Of a stretch of DNA of 52,565 nucleotides, positions 43,226 to 52,503 are shown in pieces (positions within the stretch are counted from its first letter, which is position 1; every line of letters starts with the position of its first letter). Source of the DNA: an uncultured Bacteroidales bacterium (GTDB lineage Bacteria; Bacteroidota; Bacteroidia; Bacteroidales; P3); assembly GCA_944320465.1 (NCBI GenBank), contig CALUHO010000021.1:1-52565 (forward strand), written 5' to 3'. The translations under genes were made by a program, and so were the position numbers. Under the pieces are notes generated by a model. The model did no database searches, was not told the DNA's origin, and saw only the letters and a list, made by a program, of their open reading frames with translations.

Positions 43226-44338
43226 TTAGCGGGCCCGCTGTTGTTTGATATAAGAAGCAACCTGACGGCGATAATCCCACAAGCCTCCTACGGCAGATGT
43301 GACAATGACAGACATGCACAAAGGCCACAAAAACCAAATTTTCCCTTTTACCTCTTTTATGGGAACAAAATCCGACAACATCGTTACCGGGGCAGTAGCC
43401 AACTCATACTGGGACTGTATCTTATTTTTTTCCTCAACCAGCTTCAGGATATCCTCATGATAGAAAGTATTCGGCCCTGTCAGACGCTCCACGTCTTCCA
43501 CTGTCAAATCCCGGCTGGATGTCAACATCGCCGTCATATACAAATCCCGTCCTTGCGCCACTTTCTGTTTCCGGGAATTTTCAAAATACTCTATCCCTTG
43601 CAAACTGTCAAGCACGCCAATCTGAGTCTGGTAAGATTGCAGCAAGTATCCCATTCCCTCCCGATAAACCTTGTACATCCTCTGCAATTCAGCATTCTTA
43701 TTGAGATACTGCACCACAGCTGATGCCAGCATGGAAAAAGTGTCCTGCGTTACCAAAACAGTCCTGATTTCTATGATAGCCTGTTCGGATATTTTCTTCA
43801 TCTTGGGCTGTTTTTCCATCACTTGCCCTTCTTTCTTCTTATTCAGGATTTCCCCTTTCGTATATTCGTCTGCAATAAACTTATTGTCGAAACGGACTTG
43901 ATTGGGTATGCCATCATCATCAGAATCGAAACCGACCCCCATCCGCACACCTTTCACCATCCGGCATTCCGCTGCAGATAAACCCAGGTTTGATACCAGA
44001 AAAGCTGTGTTTCCCGTCTTAATGGCCTTGTCTAATTTTACAATAGACTGATCCAACACAAAATTGTCAAAACCGTTGCAAGAAACATAAGCGGATCCCA
44101 CATACTCGGTTCGCGAAGCTTCATCACCTATTCCCAGATAAGACCAAATGCCAAAACCTATCAACAGAACCAAGAAAATGAAAAAATAACGAATCTGCAT
44201 GTTGAAAACCCACACAACCGATCGACCAATCCACAGAAAAAAATGGGTCAACGACCGCTTCAGCCAACGAGAGAATCCTATCAAACTTTCCAGCAAATCG
44301 AAATTCTCTTTTTTGTTTTTCAGTTCCATACTTTCCAT
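43226..44338 (-). CDS. Membrane protein with Wzz-like topology
   Basis: About 370 residues from MESMELKNKKENFDLL; ATG 44404 is less likely. There is one membrane segment near residues 48-68 (YFFIFLVLLIGFGIWSYLG) and one near the C-terminus (IWFLWPLCMSVIVTSAVGGL), with a ~260-residue periplasmic part between them that contains helical, coiled-coil-prone stretches. That topology is seen in polysaccharide co-polymerases (Wzz), but I see no proline-rich Wzz motif. A sequence DSDDDGIPN recalls a calcium-binding loop. The family is not recognised. Confidence 0.65.
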   Translation of the reverse strand: MESMELKNKKENFDLLESLIGFSRWLKRSLTHFFLWIGRSVVWVFNMQIRYFFIFLVLLIGFGIWSYLGIGDEASRTEYVGSAYVSCNGFDNFVLDQSIVKLDKAIKTGNTAFLVSNLGLSAAECRMVKGVRMGVGFDSDDDGIPNQVRFDNKFIADEYTKGEILNKKKEGQVMEKQPKMKKISEQAIIEIRTVLVTQDTFSMLASAVVQYLNKNAELQRMYKVYREGMGYLLQSYQTQIGVLDSLQGIEYFENSRKQKVAQGRDLYMTAMLTSSRDLTVEDVERLTGPNTFYHEDILKLVEEKNKIQSQYELATAPVTMLSDFVPIKEVKGKIWFLWPLCMSVIVTSAVGGLWDYRRQVASYIKQQRAR

Positions 44339-44584
44339 AATCGTTTTCTTCTTATGAACCGGTCTGCAATTTCCTTTTTCCAGATGCCGAATCAATGCAG
44401 GCAATCCTTCTATCTCAAACCGAAACTTGCAAAGTTAGAACAAAAAACACCCCTATGCAAGATTTCCCAACCGGTTCCTTTGGTTCCACCCATCAATACA
44501 ATCTGTCAATACAACCGAGCTAAACCAAATCAAATATCCTATGAGTTCAATACATAGCCCGAAAGTCAAAAGCTTCCACCGGAA

Positions 44585-46030
44585 TCATTCTGGATGCACC
44601 CAATGACGGAGTTCCACTTCCACATCAAAATCCTCCTTCAGCAAACGAGCCATCTCCTCGGCGCAATAGACCGAACGGTGCTGGCCGCCGGTACAGCCGA
44701 ACATCAGGCTAAGGCTCTCGAAACCCCGTTCAATGTACTTCAGAACCGCCGGACGCACCAATTGCAAGCAATTCTGCAAAAACTCAGACACTTCCGGATA
44801 CAACGCCAAAAAGGCCCTCACTTCCTGACTGCGCCCCGTCAAGTCTTTGTACGCTTCCTCCCGACCCGGATTGGGAAGGAAACGGCAATCGAACACAAAA
44901 CCGCCACCATGCTCGTCTTCCGCCGCCGGCAAGCCTTTCTTATAGGAAAAACTGCCCACCTTCAATTTCAACCGGCTCGAAAAAGGCTTGTCGAAAGAAG
45001 CCCAATGCGAATCGCGCAACACCCGGATCAGACGTTCTATTTCCGGCAGGGGACATGGCAGCAGACCCTTGTCCACAAGACAGGACAAATTCCGAATCGC
45101 ATAAGGTATGCTTTTCAAGAACAAGGATTTGCGCTCGTAAAGCCCTCGCAAACCGTATGTCCCCATCGCTTGCAGGATCCGCATCAGCACGCAAGCGGAA
45201 AACGAAGTACGGAACATCTCGGCATCGAAAGCGTCTATACGCAACGAAGCCTCCTCGATATAATAGTCCAACAAGGCCGAACGCCATTCCTCCGGAAGGT
45301 TCGCCTTGGCATCGAACAGCAATGATGCCACATCGTAGGCCAATGGCCCTTTGCGTCCCCCTTGGAAGTCGATGAACCAGGCATGTCCATCCTTGAGCAT
45401 GATGTTGCGCGACTGGAAATCCCGGTACATGAAATAATGGGTCGTTCCCGGCACCAGCAAACCGGCCAAACGTTCAAAATCCTGCTGCAAGGAGGATTCA
45501 GAAAACCCCATCCCGCTCAATTTCAGAAAGAAATATTTGAAATGGTTCAAATCCCAAAGCATCGCTTCGCGGTCGAAAGTCTTTACCGGATAGACGTGGC
45601 TGTAATCCAAACCTGCCGGCCCGCCCGCTGTCTGAAAATCCAAAAGGACTCGCAACACTTGGCGGTAAAGTTCAAAAAGCGGGCTGAAACTCCCGTCTTC
45701 CTGATGGATTCCGGGATAAGTTTCGCCATGGGGCAACAGGGAAAACAAAGTCGTATCGCCCAAATCTTCAACAAAATAGACCTTCTTGTCCTCGCAGGTA
45801 TGACGGAGTTCCGGAACTGGCAGGCCTTCCTGCCGAAACTGGCGGGTAAACGAAAGGTATACCGCATTTTCCTCTTCGCTCTCATTATAAACCCCTAATA
45901 CAGAGCCGTCGGAATAGCCAATCCTGTAATACTTCCTATGCGAACCCGATGCCGGCAACAAGCCCATCGCTGCCGGTTTCTCCCCTTTCCATTCCTCAAA
46001 ATACTTCCTTACTATTTCTTCCATTGCCAA
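44585..46030 (-). CDS. Aminoglycoside-phosphotransferase-type kinase fused to a RapZ C-terminal domain
   Basis: 481 residues, two domains. Residues ~1-335 are an APH-type kinase: LLPASGSHRKYYRIGY in the nucleotide site, MYRDFQSRNIMLKDGHAWFI as catalytic loop, and DFQGGRKGPLAYDVASLLFD for the metal-binding aspartate; this resembles the sugar kinases of the AmgK type. Residues ~350-481 match the C-terminal part of RapZ: VFDCRFLPNPGREEAYKDLT and GCTGGQHRSVYCAEEMA. In E. coli that domain senses glucosamine 6-phosphate. The fusion suggests a kinase for an amino sugar linked to its own sensor. The N-terminal P-loop domain of RapZ is missing. Confidence 0.87.
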   Translation of the reverse strand: MAMEEIVRKYFEEWKGEKPAAMGLLPASGSHRKYYRIGYSDGSVLGVYNESEEENAVYLSFTRQFRQEGLPVPELRHTCEDKKVYFVEDLGDTTLFSLLPHGETYPGIHQEDGSFSPLFELYRQVLRVLLDFQTAGGPAGLDYSHVYPVKTFDREAMLWDLNHFKYFFLKLSGMGFSESSLQQDFERLAGLLVPGTTHYFMYRDFQSRNIMLKDGHAWFIDFQGGRKGPLAYDVASLLFDAKANLPEEWRSALLDYYIEEASLRIDAFDAEMFRTSFSACVLMRILQAMGTYGLRGLYERKSLFLKSIPYAIRNLSCLVDKGLLPCPLPEIERLIRVLRDSHWASFDKPFSSRLKLKVGSFSYKKGLPAAEDEHGGGFVFDCRFLPNPGREEAYKDLTGRSQEVRAFLALYPEVSEFLQNCLQLVRPAVLKYIERGFESLSLMFGCTGGQHRSVYCAEEMARLLKEDFDVEVELRHWVHPE

Positions 46031-46102
46031 TTATCCTACAATCAATACTTTTCCTCTTATCCCTGTCTTTCTAACATCCCTGTTTCCTGATTTTCCCCAA
46101 TC

Positions 46103-46136
46103 AAGGCCGTAGATTGCCCGTTATCACACTCCGCTA
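46103..46136. repeat. Half copy of the hairpin element
   Basis: The sequence TAGATTGCCCGTTATCAC is identical over 17 bases to the right arm of hairpin element C (2196-2212), but no left arm is present. It overlaps the stop of the type IX plug gene. Confidence 0.5.
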
Positions 46137-47375
46137 AATATCCCGGCTGTTGGCCTTGACAACCCCCAGCAACTTATCATACCTTCCCCCCGGCTCGCGG
46201 TAAAACACATAAACAAAATAGTCGTTCTCCGTCTCCTGGTTGTTCCCTTCCAAACGCGGCATATCCAGCTTGCCATTCTCCACGCAAGCATACATATAGT
46301 CGTAGAATCCCTGCTTGAGCGGCAAAGTGACCGAATACAGCTTCATGTCCGGATAATAAACCATCTTGTTGGTCTCCGTGCATTCCCAGTTATTGAACTT
46401 GCCCACGACATAAATATCCCGGCCTTCCACCGGTTCCACATCTTCCAGCAGGAAACGGACATCCACATACTCGGCTTCAATAGCCGAATTGTCCATACGC
46501 TCGGCCTTGACAGCGTAATTCCCGTTGATATCGTCATCTTGGATATAAGGCTTGTACTCCCGGCTTTTCTGCTTCAAGAGCAAAGCGTTCCAGCGGTCCC
46601 GCAGAATATAGGTCGTCTCCACGCCCCAGCCCGAATGCTCCACCGGACGGATATCGAAGTTACGGAACTCGCTCAGACCGTCAAACACCATCTCATCCTT
46701 GTCCCGGTACTCGTAGCGCGAACCCACCTGGAACAGCATCGGCAGCTGACGGATCGTGGTCGTGTTCTGGTTTTGCTGGGCAAAGACCTTCAATGTCCTA
46801 TCCGCTTGCAGAATCTGGTAGGGACACTCGCTGGCATCCACTACCACGGCCAGTTCCTGACGCGACATCCTCCATTCCACCCTCCGGGGGACCTTCACGT
46901 CCACATCCACCAAAACCGAAGGCTCGCAGACCATGAACGGAATGCGCAACATCACATTGTCGGGATTCGAAGCCTCGAAAACCTCGAAACAGAAAGCCCC
47001 CGACACCTTCACGTTACGCCTTCCTTCCGGGAAACGGAATTCGTAGTGCACGTAATTGGTCCGAGTGTTGAACGAAAGATTCGTATTGGTGATATCGGTC
47101 TTGTTGATCCCGTCCATATACTCGATTTCCCGCAAAGGGGAGAGCGTGCCGTCGGTATTGAGGTGGACCACCCGGTAACGCAAGGCCATGTCCCTGTCCA
47201 GCAAATCATCGAAACTGATCGTCAGGTAATCGGAACTCCGCAGATTAATGACCGGCAAAGACTCATAATCAGAATTGGACGATTCTACCAAGACCGTACC
47301 GAATCCGGTAGGCATCTGAGCCTGCACATACGCCAGCAAGCACGCTGACAACAAGATACAAAGCAGTTTTCTCAT
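46134..47375 (-). CDS. Type IX secretion system plug protein (DUF5103)
   Basis: 413 residues. A signal peptide (MRKLLCILLSACLLAYVQA) precedes a mature region that begins PTGFGTVLVESSNSDYESLP. The first domain (about 30-130) has LTISFDDLLDRDMALRYRVV and FNTRTNYVHYEFRFPEG. The rest contains DAGCPY-like DASECPYQILQADRTLKVF, the VSRYEYRDKDEM region and a C-terminal immunoglobulin-like part with YVVGKFNNWECTETNKM. In Flavobacterium the plug closes the SprA channel of the type IX system. Its presence agrees with the type IX cargo signal at 35942. Confidence 0.83.
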   Translation of the reverse strand: MRKLLCILLSACLLAYVQAQMPTGFGTVLVESSNSDYESLPVINLRSSDYLTISFDDLLDRDMALRYRVVHLNTDGTLSPLREIEYMDGINKTDITNTNLSFNTRTNYVHYEFRFPEGRRNVKVSGAFCFEVFEASNPDNVMLRIPFMVCEPSVLVDVDVKVPRRVEWRMSRQELAVVVDASECPYQILQADRTLKVFAQQNQNTTTIRQLPMLFQVGSRYEYRDKDEMVFDGLSEFRNFDIRPVEHSGWGVETTYILRDRWNALLLKQKSREYKPYIQDDDINGNYAVKAERMDNSAIEAEYVDVRFLLEDVEPVEGRDIYVVGKFNNWECTETNKMVYYPDMKLYSVTLPLKQGFYDYMYACVENGKLDMPRLEGNNQETENDYFVYVFYREPGGRYDKLLGVVKANSRDI

Positions 47376-47492
47376 TCTCTTCTTCTTATAATGGCCGATG
47401 CCTCTCGAAACCTATTTTTCCAAGGCATCTCCCTCCACTTAAAACAATTTCATCCTCTCCGCCGGGAAAAACACGGCGAAACTCATTCCCAT

Positions 47493-48728
47493 TCAATGAA
47501 AGAACACATACGCCACCAAAATAGCGGCAACAACTCCAATCAAATCGGCTATCAAGCCGGCCTGAATGGCATAACGGGTCTTGCGAATACCCACGGATCC
47601 GAAATACAATGCAATGATATAAAACGTAGTATCAGCCGCTCCTTGAAAAAGGCAGGAGAGACGCCCCACGAAACTGTCCGCACCGTAGGTCGCCATGGCT
47701 TCCACCATCATCGCCCTGGCGCCGCTTCCGCTCAAAGGCTTCATAAAAGCCGTGGGCAAAGCCCCCACAAAATCGGTATTCAGCCCTATCGAACCGAAAC
47801 ACCACGCAAGCCCGTCAATCAGATACCCCATCGCCCCCGAAGCCCGGAACACGGCAATGCCCACCAACATAGCTATCAGATAAGGGATTATCTTGATAAT
47901 GGTTGTAAACCCCTCCTTGGCTCCTTCGATAAAGGCATCGTACACATTGATTCTTTTGTAAAGCCCCCCTGCTATGAAAGCCGTGATAATCAGCAGCAAC
48001 AGACCGTTTCCTATCAGAGAGGAAAAACGGGCCAGCTCCTCTGGCTCTAACGACATGCAATAAAGCATCAAACCGGCAATGGCAGCGGTCAAGCCTCCGA
48101 TCCACAGCATGACAGTCTTATTGAACAAATTGATTTTCTGTCGAATAGACACATAAATAATACCCCCTAAGGTGGAACAGTAGGTGGCTATCAGGATGGG
48201 TACGAACACATCGGTAGGATTGGCCGCCCCAAGGATGGCCCGTTGTGCCAGAATTGATATGGGAATAATCGTAAGGCCGGATGTATTAATGACCAGAAAC
48301 ATGATTTGGGCGTTGCTGGCCGTATCTTTCTTGAAGTTCAGCTCCTGCATGCTGCTCATGGCTTTCAAACCGATAGGAGTAGCCGCATTGTCCAATCCTA
48401 ACATATTGGCCGAAAAATTGAGCAGCAGCTGGCCTGTCGCCGGATGATTGACCGGGATTTCCGGGAAAAGCTTATGGAAAAAAGGCCCTACGATTTTCGA
48501 CAGGAAACGGATAGCCCCGGCTTTTTCCCCAATGTTCATCAAACCGAGCCAAAGGGTCATCACTCCGACTAAAGGCAATGCAATATCCATCACAGCCATC
48601 TCCGCTGCCGAAAAAGTGGCATCGATAATGCTCTTGAACACCCCGGCATCGCCCGTAAAAACGAATGTTGCCACTGCCACCACAAAGGCAATCAAAAAGA
48701 ATGCTATCCAAATATAATTCAGTACCAT
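47493..48728 (-). CDS. Nucleoside-recognition (SpmA-SpmB type) membrane protein
   Basis: About 411 residues from MVLNYIWIAFFLIAFVVAV; ATG 48908 adds 60 polar residues without support. It combines in one chain the two Gate domains that B. subtilis has as SpmA and SpmB: the first half has LWLGLMNIGEKAGAIRFL and NFSANMLGLDNAATPIGL, and the second ALPTAFMKPLSGSGARAMM and FQGAADTTFYIIALYFGSV. Ten or more membrane segments are likely. It is found in many non-sporing Bacteroidota, so its role here is transport-like and unknown. Confidence 0.87.
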   Translation of the reverse strand: MVLNYIWIAFFLIAFVVAVATFVFTGDAGVFKSIIDATFSAAEMAVMDIALPLVGVMTLWLGLMNIGEKAGAIRFLSKIVGPFFHKLFPEIPVNHPATGQLLLNFSANMLGLDNAATPIGLKAMSSMQELNFKKDTASNAQIMFLVINTSGLTIIPISILAQRAILGAANPTDVFVPILIATYCSTLGGIIYVSIRQKINLFNKTVMLWIGGLTAAIAGLMLYCMSLEPEELARFSSLIGNGLLLLIITAFIAGGLYKRINVYDAFIEGAKEGFTTIIKIIPYLIAMLVGIAVFRASGAMGYLIDGLAWCFGSIGLNTDFVGALPTAFMKPLSGSGARAMMVEAMATYGADSFVGRLSCLFQGAADTTFYIIALYFGSVGIRKTRYAIQAGLIADLIGVVAAILVAYVFFH

Positions 48729-48960
48729 CTCCTTACTCTTAACAAAATGCCGCCCCATAAATTCCCTTGCGCAAAGTTGTAAAAGTACAATTTTTCTATA
48801 TTCTACCAGCATGTCAGGATGACCCCATTTGGAAGTTTGCCGCCCAACTGCTATTTTTGCAGGAGAATCTTGAAGAGACAAGGACGTTTTTGACTTTACC
48901 GGACACAAACGAATCCAAAACGCGGGTTCTCTTCCTTTGTTTAACCTATTTCAAGCCTTC

Positions 48961-49596
48961 ATGGAAGACCCTCTTATAGAGAGCACACTCCAAGCACTGC
49001 AAAAGAATAAGTTCAACACTTATTTGGCCGAAAACCCCAAAGAGGCGAATCGGATTTTTTTCGAAAAGATACTTCCTACCCTCCAAGTACGAACCTATAC
49101 ATGGGGCGACTCAATGACCATGCGAGCCACCGGTGTTCTGGATGATTTAGGGAAGCATACCGACAAAATTCCCATCCTGACATTCGATGCCTCTTTCAGC
49201 CAGTCTCAAAAAATATACTGGCGCAAACAGGCCCTGCTGGCCGACTTGTTCCTGACCGGAACCAACGCTTTGACCCAGAAAGGACAATTGGTCAATCTCG
49301 ATATGATCGGCAACCGGATCGGAGGCATCAATTTCGGCCCGGAAAACGTAGTCATTTTCGTAGGAATCAACAAGATTGTCCCGGATATCGAAGCTGCGAT
49401 GAACCGGATCCGAACCATTGCAGCTCCCAAGAACGCGGCCAGACACAGCGGATTCCATACACCTTGCATCAAGACAGGAACCTGCATGGACTGCCAAAGC
49501 CCCGACCGCATCTGCAATTCCTGGCTGATTACCGAAAAAAGTTATCCCAAAGGACGCATTTCCGTAATCCTCATCAAGCAAGAACTTGGTCTCTGA
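48961..49596 (+). CDS. LUD domain protein (LutC/YkgG-like)
   Basis: About 211 residues from MEDPLIESTLQALQKNKFNTYL; ATG 48937 is an alternative. The LUD core shows TYTWGDSMTMRATGVLDDLG and LTGTNALTQKGQLVNLD, then NRIGGINFGPENVVIFVGINKI. A cysteine-rich end (PCIKTGTCMDCQSPDRIC) could bind metal. LUD proteins join lactate use in other bacteria, but this stand-alone subgroup has no known function. The SDR gene starts 1 bp after its stop. Confidence 0.83.
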   Translation: MEDPLIESTLQALQKNKFNTYLAENPKEANRIFFEKILPTLQVRTYTWGDSMTMRATGVLDDLGKHTDKIPILTFDASFSQSQKIYWRKQALLADLFLTGTNALTQKGQLVNLDMIGNRIGGINFGPENVVIFVGINKIVPDIEAAMNRIRTIAAPKNAARHSGFHTPCIKTGTCMDCQSPDRICNSWLITEKSYPKGRISVILIKQELGL

Positions 49597-49597
49597 C

Positions 49598-50428
49598 ATG
49601 GAAACTTCTCATTTACGCATCCTCTTGACCGGAGCCTCATCCGGCATAGGATGGCATCTGACCAAGCTTCTTGCCCAAGACGGCACGAACCGAATCTTAG
49701 CCATAGCGCGACATACCGAGGCCATCCCATCGAAAACGGGCGTAATCTTCCCGTTCCAAGCCGATTTTTCCTTGCCCGAAGAAATCGACCGCTGTTTCCT
49801 GTATGCCAAAGAACAGTGGGGAGGCATCGATGTCTGCATTGCCAACGCCGGTTTTGCGTACCGGGAATGCTTGCAGGAATCAGGACTTTCGGGCAATGCC
49901 TACTGGGAGCATATCCACAAGATATTTGAAACCAACATAATAGGACAAATATATGCCTTGCAGGCCTTTACCGACCTCAAGACGAATCCCAATCCAGAAT
50001 TTCGGCAGAGACTGTTTGTCAGCACCATTTCGGCAGTCGCAATGGTACCGCTGCCGTATTACGCACTCTATTGCAGCACCAAATCGGCCTTGGATGGTTT
50101 CTTGAAGACTTATGACTACGAGAAACCGGCTTGGCTGCGGCTGATGCGGGTCTATCCGGTTGCCACCAAGACGGATTTTTTCTGCAAAGCCGCAAAGGAG
50201 GAATGCCCGCCGCTGCCTTTTCTGCGTCAAAAGCCAGAAAGAGTGGCACAAGCTGTATTCAAAGGCCTCCGCAAAGGTCGATGCAAGGTATATCCGTCCA
50301 GACTGTTCGCTATGGCCTACCCGTTCATGCGGGGGCTTCCTTTCCTGAGCCGCCTTTATTCGCGGCACGAAAGAATCAAGATGCAACGGCATTTCAAGCA
50401 AACCGACAAGATGAGCCGACGGATGTAG
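49598..50428 (+). CDS. Short-chain dehydrogenase/reductase
   Basis: About 276 residues from METSHLRILLTGASSGIG. The cofactor motif TGASSGIGWH is at 10-19, the NAG motif is in CIANAGFAY, and the active site reads YYALYCSTKSALDGF (YxxxK). It follows the LUD gene after one base (TGA-C-ATG), so the two are co-transcribed. It oxidises or reduces an alcohol or ketone with NAD(P); the substrate is unknown. Confidence 0.88.
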   Translation: METSHLRILLTGASSGIGWHLTKLLAQDGTNRILAIARHTEAIPSKTGVIFPFQADFSLPEEIDRCFLYAKEQWGGIDVCIANAGFAYRECLQESGLSGNAYWEHIHKIFETNIIGQIYALQAFTDLKTNPNPEFRQRLFVSTISAVAMVPLPYYALYCSTKSALDGFLKTYDYEKPAWLRLMRVYPVATKTDFFCKAAKEECPPLPFLRQKPERVAQAVFKGLRKGRCKVYPSRLFAMAYPFMRGLPFLSRLYSRHERIKMQRHFKQTDKMSRRM

Positions 50429-50592
50429 ATGAAACTATTCCTCCAGCGGCAGAAGCCGAGACCGAACGCCAAGGGTTCTTTCCGCGACTGGAGATCGCTA
50501 CTTCCGATGGGTTCCTATCTTGTAAAAGAAAAAAAAGATTCAGGCTTCCTTCAAGACACAGCCTGCTTAAAAACCAAAAGACAAATTTAAAC

Positions 50593-51909
50593 ATGGAATT
50601 TCTGATTCTTATACTTCTCTTATTAATGAACGGCCTTTTCGCCATGTACGAAATTGCCTTGGTTTCTTCGAGTCGAAGCCGACTGGAAAACATGCAAGCC
50701 AAGGGAAACAAAGCTGCCAAATTGGTTATCAAACAATTGGAAGACACTGAAAAATATCTTTCCACAATACAAATCGGGATTACTTTGATCGGAATCATCT
50801 CCGGTGCTTTCGGCGGGGTCACGATTGCCAACCAAGTAGCCAAACTGTTCGACCACATTTCCTGGCTGCAACCCTACGCGGACGAACTGGCGATGGTGCT
50901 GACCGTGGCTTTCATTACGTACTTGTCGATTGTGATTGGGGAATTGGTTCCTAAATCCATAGGGCTGGCCAATCCGGAAAAATACGCCTGCAGCTTCTGC
51001 CGTTTCATCCAGTTCCTCAGCAAAATCGCCAAGCCGTTTGTATTCATCCTGAGTGCTTCCACAAAAGGAATCAATAAGCTATTGGGGATTTCCACCTCGC
51101 AGAAACAATCCATTACAGAAGAAGAGCTCAAACTGATCCTGCACCAGAGTTCGGAAGCCGGAGTTCTGGACCAGGATGAGAGCGAGATGCTCAAGGACGT
51201 TTTCCGGTTCTCCGACAAACGAGCCAACGAGCTGATGACCAGCCGCCCGGATATCGTAGTCCTGCACACCAATGACAGCAAGGCTACTGTCTTCAAAACC
51301 ATAAGGGAAAGCAATTTCAGCAAATATCTTCTGGTGGATCAGAATAAAGACAGCATTATCGGAGTGGTCTCGGTCAAGGACATTTTCCTGATGCAATCCA
51401 AGAGCGATGCCGACTTCGACTTGCGGAGCATCGCGCAGCCGGCACTGTACATTCCGGAAAGCTTGCCAGCCAACAAGGTGCTGGAACTCTTCAAGCAGAA
51501 CAAGAAGAAATTCGGAGTTGTTGTCAACGAATACGGTTACACGGAAGGAATCGTGACGCTGCACGACCTGAGCGAAAGCATCTTCGGGGATATCTTGGAA
51601 GAAAACGAGAACACGGAAGAAGAAATCACGGTCCGCAAAGACGGGTCGATGCTGGTTGATGCCTCGATGAATCTGGACGACTTCATGGATGAAATGGGCA
51701 TCACGGAATATGACGACCTCAAAGAAGAAGATTTCAACACATTGAGCGGGCTTGCCATGTTGCTGGTGGGCAGGATTCCCCAGACAGGCGACACGTTCTC
51801 CTACAAGAACCTGGATTTTGAAATCGTGGATATGGACGGGGAACGGGTCGATAAGCTGTTAGTCACGAAGCATCCGGAAAAGGAGACAGAGAAAGACGAA
51901 GAGGAGTAA
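50593..51909 (+). CDS. CNNM/CorC family transporter with CBS domains
   Basis: About 438 residues from MEFLILILLLLMNGLFAMYEIALVSSSRSRLE; a longer frame from 50131 overlaps the SDR gene and is rejected. The N-terminal DUF21 domain (1-190) has three to four membrane segments with the IGITLIGIISGAFGG stretch. Two CBS domains (about 205-330) follow, with FVEVEEG-like VVVNEYGYTEGIVTLHDL. The CorC_HlyC domain ends the protein (MGRIPQTGDTF). Members act in Mg or Co efflux. The gap 50429-50592 has no gene. Confidence 0.9.
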   Translation: MEFLILILLLLMNGLFAMYEIALVSSSRSRLENMQAKGNKAAKLVIKQLEDTEKYLSTIQIGITLIGIISGAFGGVTIANQVAKLFDHISWLQPYADELAMVLTVAFITYLSIVIGELVPKSIGLANPEKYACSFCRFIQFLSKIAKPFVFILSASTKGINKLLGISTSQKQSITEEELKLILHQSSEAGVLDQDESEMLKDVFRFSDKRANELMTSRPDIVVLHTNDSKATVFKTIRESNFSKYLLVDQNKDSIIGVVSVKDIFLMQSKSDADFDLRSIAQPALYIPESLPANKVLELFKQNKKKFGVVVNEYGYTEGIVTLHDLSESIFGDILEENENTEEEITVRKDGSMLVDASMNLDDFMDEMGITEYDDLKEEDFNTLSGLAMLLVGRIPQTGDTFSYKNLDFEIVDMDGERVDKLLVTKHPEKETEKDEEE

Positions 51910-51912
51910 GCC

Positions 51913-52419
51913 TTATTCGTACCAAGTCGTATAAGTCTGGTAGTGGCCGGCATTTTCATGTATCATCTTCGTGATTTGCTCCGAACCGGCCTTGACTTTC
52001 TTTGCTGGGACACCGGCATAGATACCCGGTTCCAGCACGGAATTAGCCAAAACTACCGCCCCGGCGGCAACAACAGTACCATCGGGAACAATGGCATTGT
52101 CCATCACCACAGCCCCCATGCCAATTAGCACATCGTTGCCAATCTTAGCGCCATGCACCACGGCATTATGGCCTACGGAAACATCGTTGCCGATAATGGT
52201 TACAGACTCTCCTTGCGTGGCATGAATCACCACCCCGTCCTGAATATTGCTCCGTTCGCCAATCGTGATGGAACCCACATCGCCCCGCAATATGGCTCCA
52301 TACCAGATACTGGAATCTTTTCCTATCCTCACATCACCCAATACCGTAGCATTTTCCGCCAAAAAGACACCTTCCGCAATCTGCGGCTGCATATCCTTTA
52401 CTTTCCTTACTATTGCCAT
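51913..52419 (-). CDS. Gamma carbonic anhydrase family protein
   Basis: 168 residues with left-handed beta-helix hexapeptide repeats (AENATVLGDVRIGKDSSIWYGAILRG). The zinc-ligand histidines are seen in DGVVIHATQGE and VGHNAVVHGAKIG, in the order of the gamma-CA family (Cam, CaiE, YrdA). The trimer probably binds zinc; carbonic anhydrase activity is possible but not proved. Its stop lies 3 bp from the stop of the convergent CNNM gene. Confidence 0.9.
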   Translation of the reverse strand: MAIVRKVKDMQPQIAEGVFLAENATVLGDVRIGKDSSIWYGAILRGDVGSITIGERSNIQDGVVIHATQGESVTIIGNDVSVGHNAVVHGAKIGNDVLIGMGAVVMDNAIVPDGTVVAAGAVVLANSVLEPGIYAGVPAKKVKAGSEQITKMIHENAGHYQTYTTWYE

Positions 52420-52470
52420 AATATTCAGAATAAAAAAAAGGGTGCATCAAAACAGACTACACTATCGAAT

Positions 52471-52500
52471 AAAAAAAAAGGGCGACCATCCGGTCGCCCT
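52471..52500 (-). terminator. rRNA operon terminator
   Basis: On the minus strand GGGCGACC (52499-52492) pairs with GGTCGCCC (52487-52480) around four bases, followed by nine T (52479-52471). It follows the 5S rRNA gene directly. Confidence 0.85.
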
Positions 52501-52503
52501 CTG

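Noticed and set aside
50131..50592. Long N-terminal extension of the CNNM protein
   Set aside because: It overlaps the SDR gene in another frame and would place the first membrane segment after 154 polar residues.
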